A stretch of 41,449 nucleotides of DNA from assembly GCA_035570235.1 (NCBI GenBank), contig DATMML010000037.1, positions 110,977-152,425 of the forward strand, in the 5' to 3' direction. The first letter of the stretch is position 1. Every line of letters starts with the position of its first letter. The notes beneath the pieces were generated by a model. That model was not told the DNA's origin, made no database searches, and saw nothing but the letters and a program-made list of their open reading frames with translations. The translations under genes were made by a program, and so were the position numbers. This DNA is from Vicinamibacteria bacterium. GTDB taxonomy: Bacteria; Acidobacteriota; Vicinamibacteria; Fen-336. Of this stretch, positions 17,583-26,039 are shown piece after piece.

Positions 17583-18143
17583 TCACAGCCCGAGGATCGC
17601 CTGGTCCACGTTCACGACATGGGCGCGGACCTTCTCCTCCAGGACCTTCCGCACCGCTCCCAAGTCCTCGCGGGGGACGGGCAGGCGGAAGGAGCCGGAG
17701 CGGCCGCGGGGGAGGAGGACGAGGATCACCTCCCTGCCCTCGGGGGCCTCGCGGAAAGCCATGCGCGCGATGCTTCCGTAGAGGAGGAAGCCGGTGTCAG
17801 CCCAGACCCCGTCCCGGTACAGCCCAAGGTGGATCCGCGCGGAGAGCGGCACCATGAGGATGAAGTAGACCGCCATCACCGCCTGGCTGTAGACGTGGTG
17901 GAAAGGGAGGGCCAGCCGGCCGTGGATCACGGTCAGGGCCGCGCTCACCACCCCGAGCCCGAGCAGGAGCGGGAAGTGGCGGGGCAGGCGCCCCGGCCAG
18001 GTCAGGAGCGCGGTGGGGCGCACGCGGCGGAAGAGGAGGTAGCCGGCGAACCCTCGGATGAGCAGGACCGAGAAGTAGATGCCCAGGCCCAGGAGGCCGA
18101 GGCTGATGATCGTCTGGTTGGCCGCCTCCGAAGCGCCCCCCAT
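17583..18143 (-). CDS. Uncharacterised membrane protein with cytoplasmic C-terminal domain
   Basis: 186 residues. Three hydrophobic segments (about 13-37, 56-72, 82-102) are followed by a soluble ~80-residue region starting GLYRDGVWADTGFLLYGSIA and ending in an amphipathic helix (EDLGAVRKVLEEKVRAH). The tail resembles the small beta-alpha domain of uncharacterised membrane proteins of the DUF5673 sort (from memory, unverified). It lies 9 bp downstream of the MetB-type gene and 19 bp upstream of the 66-residue gene, so it is probably part of the same operon. ATG with GAGG upstream. Confidence 0.72.
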   Translation of the reverse strand: MGGASEAANQTIISLGLLGLGIYFSVLLIRGFAGYLLFRRVRPTALLTWPGRLPRHFPLLLGLGVVSAALTVIHGRLALPFHHVYSQAVMAVYFILMVPLSARIHLGLYRDGVWADTGFLLYGSIARMAFREAPEGREVILVLLPRGRSGSFRLPVPREDLGAVRKVLEEKVRAHVVNVDQAILGL

Positions 18144-18152
18144 GTCCTCGCC

Positions 18153-19325
18153 TCAGGGAACCGCGTCCAGGGCCTGCTCGATGTCGGCAATGATGTCTTC
18201 CGCGTCCTCGACCCCCAAGGAGATGCGGGCGCTGCCGGGGTCGACGCCTGCGGACCGGAGCTGCTCGTCGCTGTAGCCGTGGTGAGAGGTGTGGACGGGC
18301 AAGCTCACCAGGGACTCCACGCCGCCCAAGCTGGCCGCACGGGTCACCAGACGCAGGTGATCGTAGAAGCACTCCGCGGCGGGCAGGCCGCCCTTGAGGA
18401 CGATCGACACCATTCCCCCGAAGGCCGACATCTGCCGGCGCGCGACCTCGTGTGCGGGGTGCGAGGGCAGCCCGGGATAGCGGACGCGGGAGAGCTTGGG
18501 ATGGCCCTCCAGCCGGCGGGCCAGGGCCAGCGCGTTCGCGCACTGCCGCTCCACGCGCAGGTGCAGAGTCTTCAGGCCGCGCAGAACGAGGAACGCGGCG
18601 TGGGGATCCAGGCAGCCGCCCAGGACCTTGAGCAGGGAGCGCGCGCCCTCGATCCGAGCCCGGGACCCCACGAGGGCGCCCCCGATGATGTCGCTGTGGC
18701 CGCCGAGGGCCTTGGTCAGGCTGTGCATGACGAAGTCCGCCCCCTGCGCGAGGGGGCGTTGCAGGCAAGGGGTGGCGAAGGTGTTGTCCACGATCAGGGC
18801 GAGCCCGCGGTCATGGGCGGCGCTGGCCACGGCCCCGATGTCCAGCACGTCCAGGGAGGGATTGGTGGGGCTCTCGATCACGAGGACGCGGCTGCGCGGG
18901 CCCGCCAGCCCCTCGAGGTTGGTCAGGCGGGAGGGCGGGATCAACTGGCCCGTCACCCCCAGGGTAGGGAGCACCTCGCGCACGAACCGAGTGGTCCCGC
19001 CGTAGAGGGAGGCGCTGGCCAGCACCTCATCGCCCGCCTTCACCAGCGAGAAGATGGCGGTGGTGATGGCGGCCATGCCGGATGCGAAGACCAGGCCCGC
19101 TTCCCCCTCCTCCAGAGTGGCCAGGGACTGCTCCAGCTCCCGGAGGGTGGGGTTCTCATAGCGCGTGTAGAGATAGAGCTCCTCGTCTCCCTCCAAGTAG
19201 CGTCGCATCTCGGCGGCAGACGCGAAGGCGAAGGTGGACGACTGGACGATGGGGGTGGTGAGGGGGCCCGGGCGGGCCTCGCGCCCCCCGCGCACCGCCC
19301 GCGTCCCTATGCCTCGCTTGCTCAT
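18153..19325 (-). CDS. metB: PLP-dependent trans-sulfuration enzyme (cystathionine gamma-synthase/lyase type)
   Basis: 390-residue Cys/Met-metabolism PLP enzyme. Signatures: TPIVQSSTFAFAS near the N-terminus; the substrate-phosphate tyrosine/arginine in YTRYENPTLRELE; SGMAAITTA; ESPTNPSLDV; DNTFATPCLQ, with the PLP-binding Asp; and the Schiff-base lysine in HSLTKALGGHSD. C-terminal SLGGVESLVSLPVHTSH is typical of the class. These enzymes cannot be separated reliably into MetB, MetC, MetZ or lyase by sequence alone; the presence of thrA downstream favours homoserine-ester-based methionine synthesis (cystathionine gamma-synthase or O-acylhomoserine sulfhydrylase). ATG preceded by GGGAGG. The patatin-like gene ends just upstream (gap 14 bp). 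Confidence 0.88.
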   Translation of the reverse strand: MSKRGIGTRAVRGGREARPGPLTTPIVQSSTFAFASAAEMRRYLEGDEELYLYTRYENPTLRELEQSLATLEEGEAGLVFASGMAAITTAIFSLVKAGDEVLASASLYGGTTRFVREVLPTLGVTGQLIPPSRLTNLEGLAGPRSRVLVIESPTNPSLDVLDIGAVASAAHDRGLALIVDNTFATPCLQRPLAQGADFVMHSLTKALGGHSDIIGGALVGSRARIEGARSLLKVLGGCLDPHAAFLVLRGLKTLHLRVERQCANALALARRLEGHPKLSRVRYPGLPSHPAHEVARRQMSAFGGMVSIVLKGGLPAAECFYDHLRLVTRAASLGGVESLVSLPVHTSHHGYSDEQLRSAGVDPGSARISLGVEDAEDIIADIEQALDAVP

Positions 19326-19339
19326 GGATCCCTCCCCTC

Positions 19340-20779
19340 TTAGAGCTGGACGGGCTGGGTCGCCGCCTCGAAGCTCGGAGCCCGGGCGGGCAGGGGTGCC
19401 GCTCCCACCACCGGCTCCACGAACACCCGGTAGGCGTCGCGGTAACCCTGCTCCAAGAGGTCGGCGGTCGTCTGCCACACCTCGGTGGCGGGATCGCGGG
19501 CTCCGCCCAACTCCAGGGGACCCAGGAACCGCCGCTCCGGCCGAACAACATAGAGGGCGAAGTCCCGGTAGACCCTCAAAGTGGCGGGATCCTGCCAGGC
19601 CCGACCCCCGTCCTCGGTTCGATGACCCAGGGTCTCCACCATGCGGTTGATCCTCTCCGCTCCGTGGATGTCGCGCTCCAGGGCTTGCCGCTCCAGGGCG
19701 GCGAGCACGCTCTCGAGCTGCGCGCGGGCCCCGCGGCGACGCGTCAGCGGGGCGGCGGGGACGGGGGTGGCGGAAGCCACGATCACCTGCTCCGCGCCCG
19801 CAGCCAGGGCCTCGGAAATGCCGGCCCCCATGACAAGGGTGGCGTCGCTCAGGCGGTGGGTCTCCCCTCCGAAGAGCCCCCCCTTGGGGAAAGCCACCCG
19901 CCGTACGGGGGCGGCCAGGGGCGGGAGGAGGCCGGTCATCACCGCCTCGAAGAGCATCCCACCGTAGCCAGGGGCGCGCAGGTCCACCGCCCCCGGGATC
20001 CCCTCCAGTCGCGAGCGCGGTTGCTGCGCGCGGGCGGCCACGAACGCGGTTCGGTGCTGGTCCTGCAAAAGGACGAAGGGAAGCACGCCCTCCCCGTCCA
20101 GGTCGGCGGTGCGCAGGATGAGCTCGCGGAAACCGGGCTGACCGAGGTTCTCGGCGGCCAGGGCCACGAAGCGCTCGCCGAGCTCGGCTTCCGAGGGCGG
20201 CCTCCGGGAGAGGGCGGGGCCGCGGGCGATCTCCCAAAGCCCGCGCCGCAAGCGGTCCTGCCCGGGGCGCACGGAAAGGAATGACTCGAAGGACTCCGGG
20301 AACCGACGACCGTCCCGGAGCCAGGAGCGGACCAGGAAGACGAGCATCACGGCCGCGAGGGCGAAGATGGGCAGGGCGAGGGCGGCCAGGTAGGGACCGC
20401 TCAGGACTTCGGGCGCGACCCAGAACCGCCCCAGGGCGCGCGAGGGCAGGCCGGGAGCCAACCGGTCCGCGATCAGGACGAGCGGAAAGAGGAGGCCCGC
20501 GACCAGGGCCAGAGCCAAGGGCAGGAGGAAGATCGCGAACGACAAGCCCAGCAGGACCACGGCCAGGAGGGCCAGCGGTCGCAGGGCGAAGAAGGAGCCC
20601 CCGCGCACGCCGTCCCAGAAGCCGCCGGGACCATACAGCTTGGAGCCGCCCGCCACCGCGCCGTAGGCCGCCGCCACCGCGCCCACGCCCGAGCCCACCA
20701 GGAGGTCGATCTTGACCCCGCTCTCGTCCAGGGCCCGCAGCACGCCCGCGTGATAGGCGCCGGCGGTGCCCGTCCCCAC
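19340..20779 (-). CDS. Patatin-like membrane-associated protein lacking the catalytic serine
   Basis: 479-residue patatin-fold protein. The oxyanion-loop region is GTGTAGAYHAGVLRALDE; the nucleophile elbow that normally reads GTSAGA is GSGVGA, so the serine position is glycine. A long double membrane segment (about residues 63-105 and 129-150) is inserted after the elbow. The Asp motif region survives as SDATLVMGAGISEALAAGAE. It may therefore be a pseudo-phospholipase that binds lipid. The first in-frame GTG (20779) would cut off the first beta-strand; in the same frame a CTG at 20821 with AGGAG eight bases upstream restores KRRTALILVGTG and may be the real start. The gene precedes the MetB-type gene and follows the UvrC-like gene on the same strand. 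Confidence 0.75.
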   Translation of the reverse strand: MGTGTAGAYHAGVLRALDESGVKIDLLVGSGVGAVAAAYGAVAGGSKLYGPGGFWDGVRGGSFFALRPLALLAVVLLGLSFAIFLLPLALALVAGLLFPLVLIADRLAPGLPSRALGRFWVAPEVLSGPYLAALALPIFALAAVMLVFLVRSWLRDGRRFPESFESFLSVRPGQDRLRRGLWEIARGPALSRRPPSEAELGERFVALAAENLGQPGFRELILRTADLDGEGVLPFVLLQDQHRTAFVAARAQQPRSRLEGIPGAVDLRAPGYGGMLFEAVMTGLLPPLAAPVRRVAFPKGGLFGGETHRLSDATLVMGAGISEALAAGAEQVIVASATPVPAAPLTRRRGARAQLESVLAALERQALERDIHGAERINRMVETLGHRTEDGGRAWQDPATLRVYRDFALYVVRPERRFLGPLELGGARDPATEVWQTTADLLEQGYRDAYRVFVEPVVGAAPLPARAPSFEAATQPVQL

Positions 20780-20850
20780 CAGGATCAGGGCGGTCCGTCG
20801 CTTGGGTGAGTACTCCTTCAGACGATCGCTCCTGCGAGGGCCCTACGTTA

Positions 20851-21855
20851 TCACCGAGCGCGGGTGGCGGCCACGTCCACGTTGAGGGCGGCCCGGATCC
20901 CGGCCAGGAGCAGAGAAGCGTCGGGACCGTCGGGCACGGGGACGTAGCTTCCCCTCCCCCGCGGGCTCGCCAGCCAGGCGGAGAGCCAGGGCCAGTCGAG
21001 GCCGGGCGTCGCCGGCGGTTCCCATCGCAACCGATCGAGGCTCGCCTCCAGGTCTTCGCGGGTCGTGGTGAGGCTGAGCTCGTCCAGGACCCGCCCCGCC
21101 TGCAGCGGGTGCAACTCGATCCCCGCCGTCCCCGCCACCACCACCAGGCCGCGGGCGGGCGCGGCCGATACCCAGGGGGGCAGCCAGGCCGCGAACTCCG
21201 GGGGCCGTAGCCACGGCTGCGCGAGCAGGGCCGCGGCCTCCCCGGCCAGGCGGCGGTAGGCCTCCTCGGAGACACGGGCCAGACAGGGGGCGGCGCAGGA
21301 GCGCACCTGGGCGTAGAGGCAGCCCAACCCGAGGGGGAGGACGGGATCGGGCTCGAAGGTGTAGTCGCAGGGGCGGAGGGGGTGGACCTTGTGGAGGGCG
21401 GCGCGGGTCCGCTCCGCGGCCCGCCGATTGCGGAAGGGGCCGAAGAGAGCGCGACCCCCGGCCTCGGCGTCCCGGATCGTGACGCGGGGGAAGCGCACCT
21501 CGGGATCCAGGTGCAGGAACGCGGGCGGCTTCAGGTCGCGGCGGGCGGCCGGGGGCACATGAATCGCCATGAGGCGCTCGTAACGCAGGCGCTGGTGGAA
21601 GGCGGAGGTGGTAGGCGCGTAGCCCACCGCCGTCGCCAATGAACGGAGGTCGGTGGGCGGGCGCTGGCCGGGGCGGCGGGGCCCCGCCCCGAGGTGGGAG
21701 GCGGCCCAGCGTCTCACGCTCGACGTGCGCCCGATCACGAGGTTGCTTCCGTCAGGGCCCAAGATCTGGCCGACCCCGGGCGCCCCCGGCAGCCGGGCCA
21801 GGAATGCGGCGAGGTCGGCGTCGAAGGGAACGATCGTGAGGGGAGCGGCGGGCAC
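20851..21855 (-). CDS. UvrC N-terminal-domain-like protein with degenerate GIY-YIG
   Basis: 334 residues. Residues ~25-55 align with the GIY-YIG nuclease start (PGVGQILGPDGSNLVIG; real UvrC: PGVYLFKDAEGTILYVG), but both catalytic tyrosines are absent. Residues ~138-215 match the cysteine-rich section of UvrC: FGPFRNRRAAERTRAAL, RPCDYTFE, GLGCLYAQVRSCAAPCLA, keeping all four cysteines (in UvrC reported to hold an iron-sulfur cluster). It lacks the UVR, RNase H-like and HhH regions of UvrC. It is not Cho, which keeps an active GIY-YIG. Probably a DNA- or protein-binding derivative; function unknown. GTG start, 13 bp after greA. A complete uvrC is present at 39.1-40.9 kb. Confidence 0.68.
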   Translation of the reverse strand: MPAAPLTIVPFDADLAAFLARLPGAPGVGQILGPDGSNLVIGRTSSVRRWAASHLGAGPRRPGQRPPTDLRSLATAVGYAPTTSAFHQRLRYERLMAIHVPPAARRDLKPPAFLHLDPEVRFPRVTIRDAEAGGRALFGPFRNRRAAERTRAALHKVHPLRPCDYTFEPDPVLPLGLGCLYAQVRSCAAPCLARVSEEAYRRLAGEAAALLAQPWLRPPEFAAWLPPWVSAAPARGLVVVAGTAGIELHPLQAGRVLDELSLTTTREDLEASLDRLRWEPPATPGLDWPWLSAWLASPRGRGSYVPVPDGPDASLLLAGIRAALNVDVAATRAR

Positions 21856-21868
21856 CGGAACGGGGCCG

Positions 21869-22360
21869 TCAGGCTCCGGCCGCGGAGTCCTTCATCTGGT
21901 CGTGCATCGTGACCAGCTTGGTGATCTCGTACTCCTTGGTCCCGGAGGGCACCACCACCTGGACCGTGTCCCCCTCCTCGTGGCCGAGCAGGGACTTGCC
22001 GATGGGAGAGGAGGGCGAGATCCGTCCCACCGTCGGGTCCGCTTCCTCCGGGGTCACGATCTCGTAGACCACTTCCTCCCTGTTCCCGGTCTGGCGCAGG
22101 CTCACGGTGGAGCCGAGGCCCACCTTGTCGTGCGGGACCCGGTCCAGGTTCATGAGGGAGAGGGCGGCCAACCGGCGGTGGAGCTGGCCGAGGCGCGCCT
22201 GAAGGAAGCTCTGACGCTCCTTGGCCGCCTTGTACTCGGCGTTCTCGCGCAGGTCGCCGTGCTCCCGGGCCCGGAGGATCTCCTTCGGGAGGTGCACTTT
22301 CAGCTCGAGGTCGAGGGTACGAATCTCCTCTTCGAGCCGCCTTTTGATCTCGTCCACCAT
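21869..22360 (-). CDS. greA: Transcription elongation factor GreA
   Basis: 163-residue factor that enters the RNA polymerase secondary channel and stimulates cleavage of backtracked transcripts. N-terminal antiparallel coiled coil (residues ~1-75: KRRLEEEIRTLDLELKVHLP, then AREHGDLRENAEYKAAKERQ) carries the conserved acidic tip Asp-Glu (GDLRENAEY). C-terminal FKBP-like domain: VGLGSTVSLRQ, ISPSSPIGKSLLGHEEGDTV. ATG at 22360 has only a weak SD. It starts the minus-strand run that contains the UvrC-like, patatin and met genes and is divergent from the rRNA methyltransferase. Confidence 0.93.
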   Translation of the reverse strand: MVDEIKRRLEEEIRTLDLELKVHLPKEILRAREHGDLRENAEYKAAKERQSFLQARLGQLHRRLAALSLMNLDRVPHDKVGLGSTVSLRQTGNREEVVYEIVTPEEADPTVGRISPSSPIGKSLLGHEEGDTVQVVVPSGTKEYEITKLVTMHDQMKDSAAGA

Positions 22361-22389
22361 GATCGCCCGCGCCGATGGCGCCGAACCCC

Positions 22390-22402
22390 GTGATAGTATC
22401 AC
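22390..22402. promoter_or_regulatory. Symmetrical element GTGATAGTATCAC between greA and trmH-like gene
   Basis: Perfect 13 bp palindrome (GTGATA G TATCAC) in the 56 bp between the divergent greA and RNA methyltransferase starts. On each strand it contains a -10-like hexamer (TAGTAT on plus, TACTAT on minus), so it may be a shared bidirectional promoter core or an operator. No good -35 is seen. Confidence 0.35.
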
Positions 22403-22416
22403 GCCTTCCTCCCGCC

Positions 22417-23223
22417 ATGGCCGCCCCCGACCCGGTCATCCGCAGCCGCCGTCACCCGTTGGTGCAGCGGCTGCGCCGGCTGAAAGAGACCTCGGCCGCA
22501 GACGAGCTCTGCCTGATCGAGGGGCCGAAGCTCCTCTTTGAGGCGCTGGACGCGGACATCGAGGTGGTGGAGGCCGCGGTCGTCACCCGTCTCGAGGCCA
22601 GCGATCGCGGGGCCGGTCTCCTGCGAGCCCTAGCCGAGCGGCGCGTTCCCGTGCGCCGAGTGGAGGAGGGCGTCCTCGCCTCCCTCTCGGAGGTGGAGAC
22701 GAGCCAGGGGATTCTTGCCCTGGCCCGGCGACCGGCCTTCGCGGAGGAGCGGTTTTTCACCGGCGCGCCCCTGGTGCTGGTCGCGGTGGGCGTCCAGAAT
22801 CCGGGCAACCTGGGGGGTCTGCTGCGAACGGCGGAGGCCGCGGGCGCGACCGGCGCCTATCTGACGGCGGGCACCGCCGACGCCTTCTCGTGGAAAGCGC
22901 TGCGGGGGTCCATGGGAAGCGCCTTCCGGCTTCCCCAGGTTCGGGGTCTCCCCCCTGGGGAGGCGCTCCGGCGCGTGCGGGCCCGGGGCCTCCTCGCCGT
23001 CGCCGCCTCCGCGGAGGGAGAGACGCCCTACGACCAGGTCGACCTCAAGGGTCCCCTGGCTCTTCTGCTCGGCAGCGAAGGCACCGGCCTTCCCCCCGAG
23101 CTGGCCGCGGGCGCGGACTCTCGGCTGGCCATCCCCCTGCGCGGGCGGGTGGAGAGCCTTAACGTGGGGGTGGCCGCGGCGGTCCTTCTCTTCGAGGTCG
23201 CCCGCCAGCGGGGGCGGCGCTAG
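22417..23223 (+). CDS. TrmH/SpoU-family RNA 2'-O-ribose methyltransferase
   Basis: 268-residue SPOUT methyltransferase. N-terminal substrate-binding domain ([32 protein letters not shown]), then the SpoU catalytic domain: [20 protein letters not shown] (motif 1), [20 protein letters not shown] (motif 2) and [20 protein letters not shown] (motif 3, SAM-binding trefoil knot). The substrate (23S rRNA or tRNA) cannot be told; RlmB-like by general order. ATG at 22417 is the family start; there is no SD, and the only -10-like sequence lies just upstream. Divergent from greA and followed 44 bp later by rarA. Confidence 0.9.
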   Translation: MAAPDPVIRSRRHPLVQRLRRLKETSAADELCLIEGPKLLFEALDADIEVVEAAVVTRLEASDRGAGLLRALAERRVPVRRVEEGVLASLSEVETSQGILALARRPAFAEERFFTGAPLVLVAVGVQNPGNLGGLLRTAEAAGATGAYLTAGTADAFSWKALRGSMGSAFRLPQVRGLPPGEALRRVRARGLLAVAASAEGETPYDQVDLKGPLALLLGSEGTGLPPELAAGADSRLAIPLRGRVESLNVGVAAAVLLFEVARQRGRR

Positions 23224-23266
23224 CGCGCCTGCGCGGGCCGACCCCGTTTCGGATACGCTTCCTTAC

Positions 23267-24649
23267 ATGGGCGAGCGGCGGGGGGAGGGCTCGGGCGTGC
23301 TGTTCCCGGAGCCGGAGCCGGCCGCGGACGCCCCCCGGCCCGACGCGCCCCTGGCCAACCGCGTACGCCCCCGCACCCTGGACGAGATTCTCGGCCAAGA
23401 GGAGGTGCTGGGGCCGGGACGGCCCCTGCGCCGCGCCATCGAGAAGGACGAGCTCCGCTCCCTCATCCTCTGGGGTCCGCCCGGCTCGGGCAAGACCACC
23501 CTCGCCCACGTCATCCGCCGCCTGACCCGCGCCCACTTCGAGGCCATGAGCGCCGTGCTCTCGGGCGTGAAAGAGGTGCGGGAGATCCTGAAGGAGGCGG
23601 AGATACGCCGGCGCCGGGAGGGGCGTCGCACCATCGTCTTCATCGACGAGATCCACCGCTTCCACAAGGGGCAGCAGGACGCCCTGCTCGCCCACGTGGA
23701 GTCGGGGGACATCGTGTTGATCGGGGCCACCACCGAGAACCCCTCCTTCGAGGTGAACGCGGCCCTGCTCTCCCGCTCGCGGGTCGTGGTCCTGAAGCCG
23801 CTGGGGGAGGCCCAGCTCCTCGAGATCATGCACCGGGCCCTGGCCGACGCGGAGCGGGGCCTGGGGGGCGCGAACCCCGAGGTGGCGGAAGACGCCCTCG
23901 CCTTCCTCGCCCAGGCTGCCGACGGAGACGCACGCACCGCCCTGAACGTGCTGGAGATGGCAGTGACCACCACCCCCCTCGGGCCCGACGGCCGCCTCCT
24001 TGTGGACAGGGAGGGCATGCGCCAGGCGTTTGCCCGCAAGGCCCTCCTCTACGATCGGGCCGGCGAGGAGCACTTCAACATCATCAGCGCCCTCCACAAG
24101 TCGATCCGGAATTCCGACGCCGACGCCGGCCTCTACTGGCTGGCCCGCATGCTGGAGGCGGGGGAGGACCCTCTCTACGTGGCGCGGCGGCTCGTGCGCT
24201 TTGCCTCCGAGGACGTGGGGGTGGCCGATCCCCAGGCCCTGGTCCTGGCCATGGCCGCGCAGCAGGCCGTCCATTTCATCGGCCTTCCCGAAGGGGCGCT
24301 CGCCCTCGCCGAGCTCGTGGTCTACCTGGCCGCCGCCCCCAAGAGCAACGCCCTCGACACCGCCTACGCGGAAGCCGCCCGGGACGCCCTCGAGACCCGG
24401 GCCGAACCCGTGCCCCTCTGGATCCGAAACGCTCCCACCCGCCTCATGAAGGGCCTGGGCTACGGCAAGGGCTATCTCTACGCCCACGACGAGGAGGAAG
24501 GGGTGGCGGGCATGGACTGCCTGCCGGAAGCGCTCACCGCCCGCCGTTACTACCGGCCCACGGACCGGGGGCTGGAGGCGGACCTGGGCCGGCGGCTGGA
24601 AGCGGCGCGGCTCATCCGGGAGAGGAAGAAAGGCGGCGGGCAGGCCTGA
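23267..24649 (+). CDS. rarA: Replication-associated recombination protein RarA (MgsA)
   Basis: 460-residue AAA+ ATPase working at stalled forks with RecA/SSB. Walker [16 protein letters not shown] at about residue 67-81, Walker [11 protein letters not shown], sensor 1 [12 protein letters not shown], the C-terminal tetramerisation block [34 protein letters not shown] and [12 protein letters not shown], all as in E. coli RarA. An N-terminal extension ([20 protein letters not shown]) includes a PIP-like LFPEP that may contact the clamp or SSB. ATG has no strong SD; GGATACG sits about 9 bases upstream, consistent with a leaderless start. Convergent with the EAL gene. Confidence 0.96.
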   Translation: MGERRGEGSGVLFPEPEPAADAPRPDAPLANRVRPRTLDEILGQEEVLGPGRPLRRAIEKDELRSLILWGPPGSGKTTLAHVIRRLTRAHFEAMSAVLSGVKEVREILKEAEIRRRREGRRTIVFIDEIHRFHKGQQDALLAHVESGDIVLIGATTENPSFEVNAALLSRSRVVVLKPLGEAQLLEIMHRALADAERGLGGANPEVAEDALAFLAQAADGDARTALNVLEMAVTTTPLGPDGRLLVDREGMRQAFARKALLYDRAGEEHFNIISALHKSIRNSDADAGLYWLARMLEAGEDPLYVARRLVRFASEDVGVADPQALVLAMAAQQAVHFIGLPEGALALAELVVYLAAAPKSNALDTAYAEAARDALETRAEPVPLWIRNAPTRLMKGLGYGKGYLYAHDEEEGVAGMDCLPEALTARRYYRPTDRGLEADLGRRLEAARLIRERKKGGGQA

Positions 24650-24667
24650 GGCGGCTTAAGCCCCCTC
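24648..24667. terminator. Bidirectional hairpin between rarA and the EAL gene
   Basis: GAGG-C-GGC TTAA GCC-C-CCTC: an eight-base-arm inverted repeat with one C-C mismatch and a TTAA loop, placed exactly between the convergent stop codons (EAL stop within the loop). Likely terminates both genes. Confidence 0.5.
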
Positions 24668-25987
24668 GCGGGCGGGGGTGGCCCGTACGGGCGCGCCGAA
24701 GGCCTCCGCCGGCCGGCCCAGAAGAAAGCCTTGGCCGTACTCGATGCCCAGGTCCACCAGGACCTGTCGCTCACCCTCCCGTTCGATCCCTTCCGCGATG
24801 ATCTGGGAGTCCATCTTGTCCGCGAAGGCCTTGAGGGCGCGCGCCATCTCCCGCCGGATGTAGCTGGCGTCGATGTCGCGGACGAGCTGCATGTCGAACT
24901 TCAGGTACTTGGGGTTCAAGTGGGCGACTTTCTCCAGCCCCGAGTAACCGGCCCCGATGTCGTCGACCGCGATCGAGAAGCCCATGTGGGTGAAGTTCTG
25001 GAGGGCTTCCACGAAGAGGGTGTAGTTCTCGATCGCGTACTTCTCGCTGATCTCGAGGACGATGCGGTCGGGGCTGAGGCCGAGCCCCTCCAGAAGCTTG
25101 ATGAGGGCCGCCCCCTGGAAGTCGGGATCGTACATGGAGGCGGGAAAGACGTTGATGAAGAGCTTGGCCGGGGAGGGCAGCTCCTTGCTGGATTGGAGGG
25201 CGCGGCGCCGGCAGTAGCGGTCGAGCTCGAAGGAGAGGTCGGCCCGGGCGGCCGCCTCGAAGAGGTTGAGGGGGTTCTGGTGGGCGGTGCCGGCGGGGCC
25301 CCGCGAGAGGGCCTCGTAGCCGAGGATCCCCGGCTTCTGCAGCTCCATCACGGGCTGGAAGAGGGTGGTGACCTGGTCGCCGAGGAGGATCTCCTGCAGG
25401 CGGCAACGGTTCTGGAACTCGAGCTGCATCCTCTGGATGCGCGCGCACTCCCAGGCCTCCTCCACCAGGCGGGCGATCAAGCGCTCGGGCATGATCAAGG
25501 GGTTGAAGAAGGCCAGGGAGAAGCCCACGATGACCCGCCGGCGGCCGCGCACGTAGGGGGACACCATGCGCGCCAGCTTGCGGTTCAGGTGTTCTTCCAC
25601 CCGCGCCGACGCCGACTGCAGATCGGCCACGCGCGTCTTGCCCTCGCGCTCGCCCCGCCGGGGGGAGAGGAAGACCAGGAAGGCATTGCCCCCCTTGTCG
25701 TTGAGGGTCAGGATGTCGGTGCTCCGCACCTCGATCCCCCGCAGCTCCACCACCAGCTCGGTGGTCATGGAGAGGACCTTCTCGAAGGCCTTGGAGCCGT
25801 AGTCGTGCTCCACCTGGGCCAGCTCGGAGGCGTCGATGAGGAGGAGGGCCAGACTGCCCTGCTGCACCAGCATCTCGCGCAGCTCCGTGATGCGTTCGCG
25901 GTAGGGCGGGGTCTGCGCGTAAATCAAGGCGGCCTCGGGGATACTCAGCACAGCGGGGGGCGGAGGAGCGGGATCATCAGCCGACAC
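24656..25987 (-). CDS. EAL-domain cyclic-di-GMP phosphodiesterase with degenerate GGDEF-like domain
   Basis: 443 residues. Residues ~30-190 resemble a GGDEF fold (ALLLIDASELAQVEHDYGSK, then KGGNAFLVFL) where the active loop is GGNAF, so no cyclase activity is expected. Residues ~200-440 form an EAL domain with every catalytic motif: YEALSRGP (E), LFINVFPAS (N), IVLEISEK (E), VDDIGAGYSGL (DD), LKFDMQLV (K), AEGIER (E) and GQGFLLGRP (Q). It is therefore probably an active phosphodiesterase regulated by the degenerate GGDEF. Start chosen as GTG 25987; a perfect TATAAT three bases upstream makes the mRNA leaderless or the true start slightly downstream. The frame upstream is antisense. Confidence 0.88.
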   Translation of the reverse strand: MSADDPAPPPPAVLSIPEAALIYAQTPPYRERITELREMLVQQGSLALLLIDASELAQVEHDYGSKAFEKVLSMTTELVVELRGIEVRSTDILTLNDKGGNAFLVFLSPRRGEREGKTRVADLQSASARVEEHLNRKLARMVSPYVRGRRRVIVGFSLAFFNPLIMPERLIARLVEEAWECARIQRMQLEFQNRCRLQEILLGDQVTTLFQPVMELQKPGILGYEALSRGPAGTAHQNPLNLFEAAARADLSFELDRYCRRRALQSSKELPSPAKLFINVFPASMYDPDFQGAALIKLLEGLGLSPDRIVLEISEKYAIENYTLFVEALQNFTHMGFSIAVDDIGAGYSGLEKVAHLNPKYLKFDMQLVRDIDASYIRREMARALKAFADKMDSQIIAEGIEREGERQVLVDLGIEYGQGFLLGRPAEAFGAPVRATPAREGA

Positions 25988-25990
25988 CCT

Positions 25991-26029
25991 ATTATAGCTC
26001 TTGCCCCCCGAGGGGGGCACTGGTAGCAT
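25991..26029. promoter_or_regulatory. Overlapping divergent promoters with a GC palindrome
   Basis: Minus strand: TATAAT at 25996-25991 for the EAL gene. Plus strand: TTGCCC (26001-26006), 17 bp, TAGCAT (26024-26029), then ATG at 26040, for the lipoprotein. The spacer region holds the 16 bp palindrome GCCCCCCGAGGGGGGC (26003-26018), which overlaps the expected -35 positions of both promoters and could be an operator. Confidence 0.45.
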
Positions 26030-26039
26030 CATCACCGAA

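Noticed and set aside
16857-19343. 828-codon plus-strand frame opposite thrA and the met genes
   Set aside because: Antisense to four well-supported minus-strand genes; no domain pattern.
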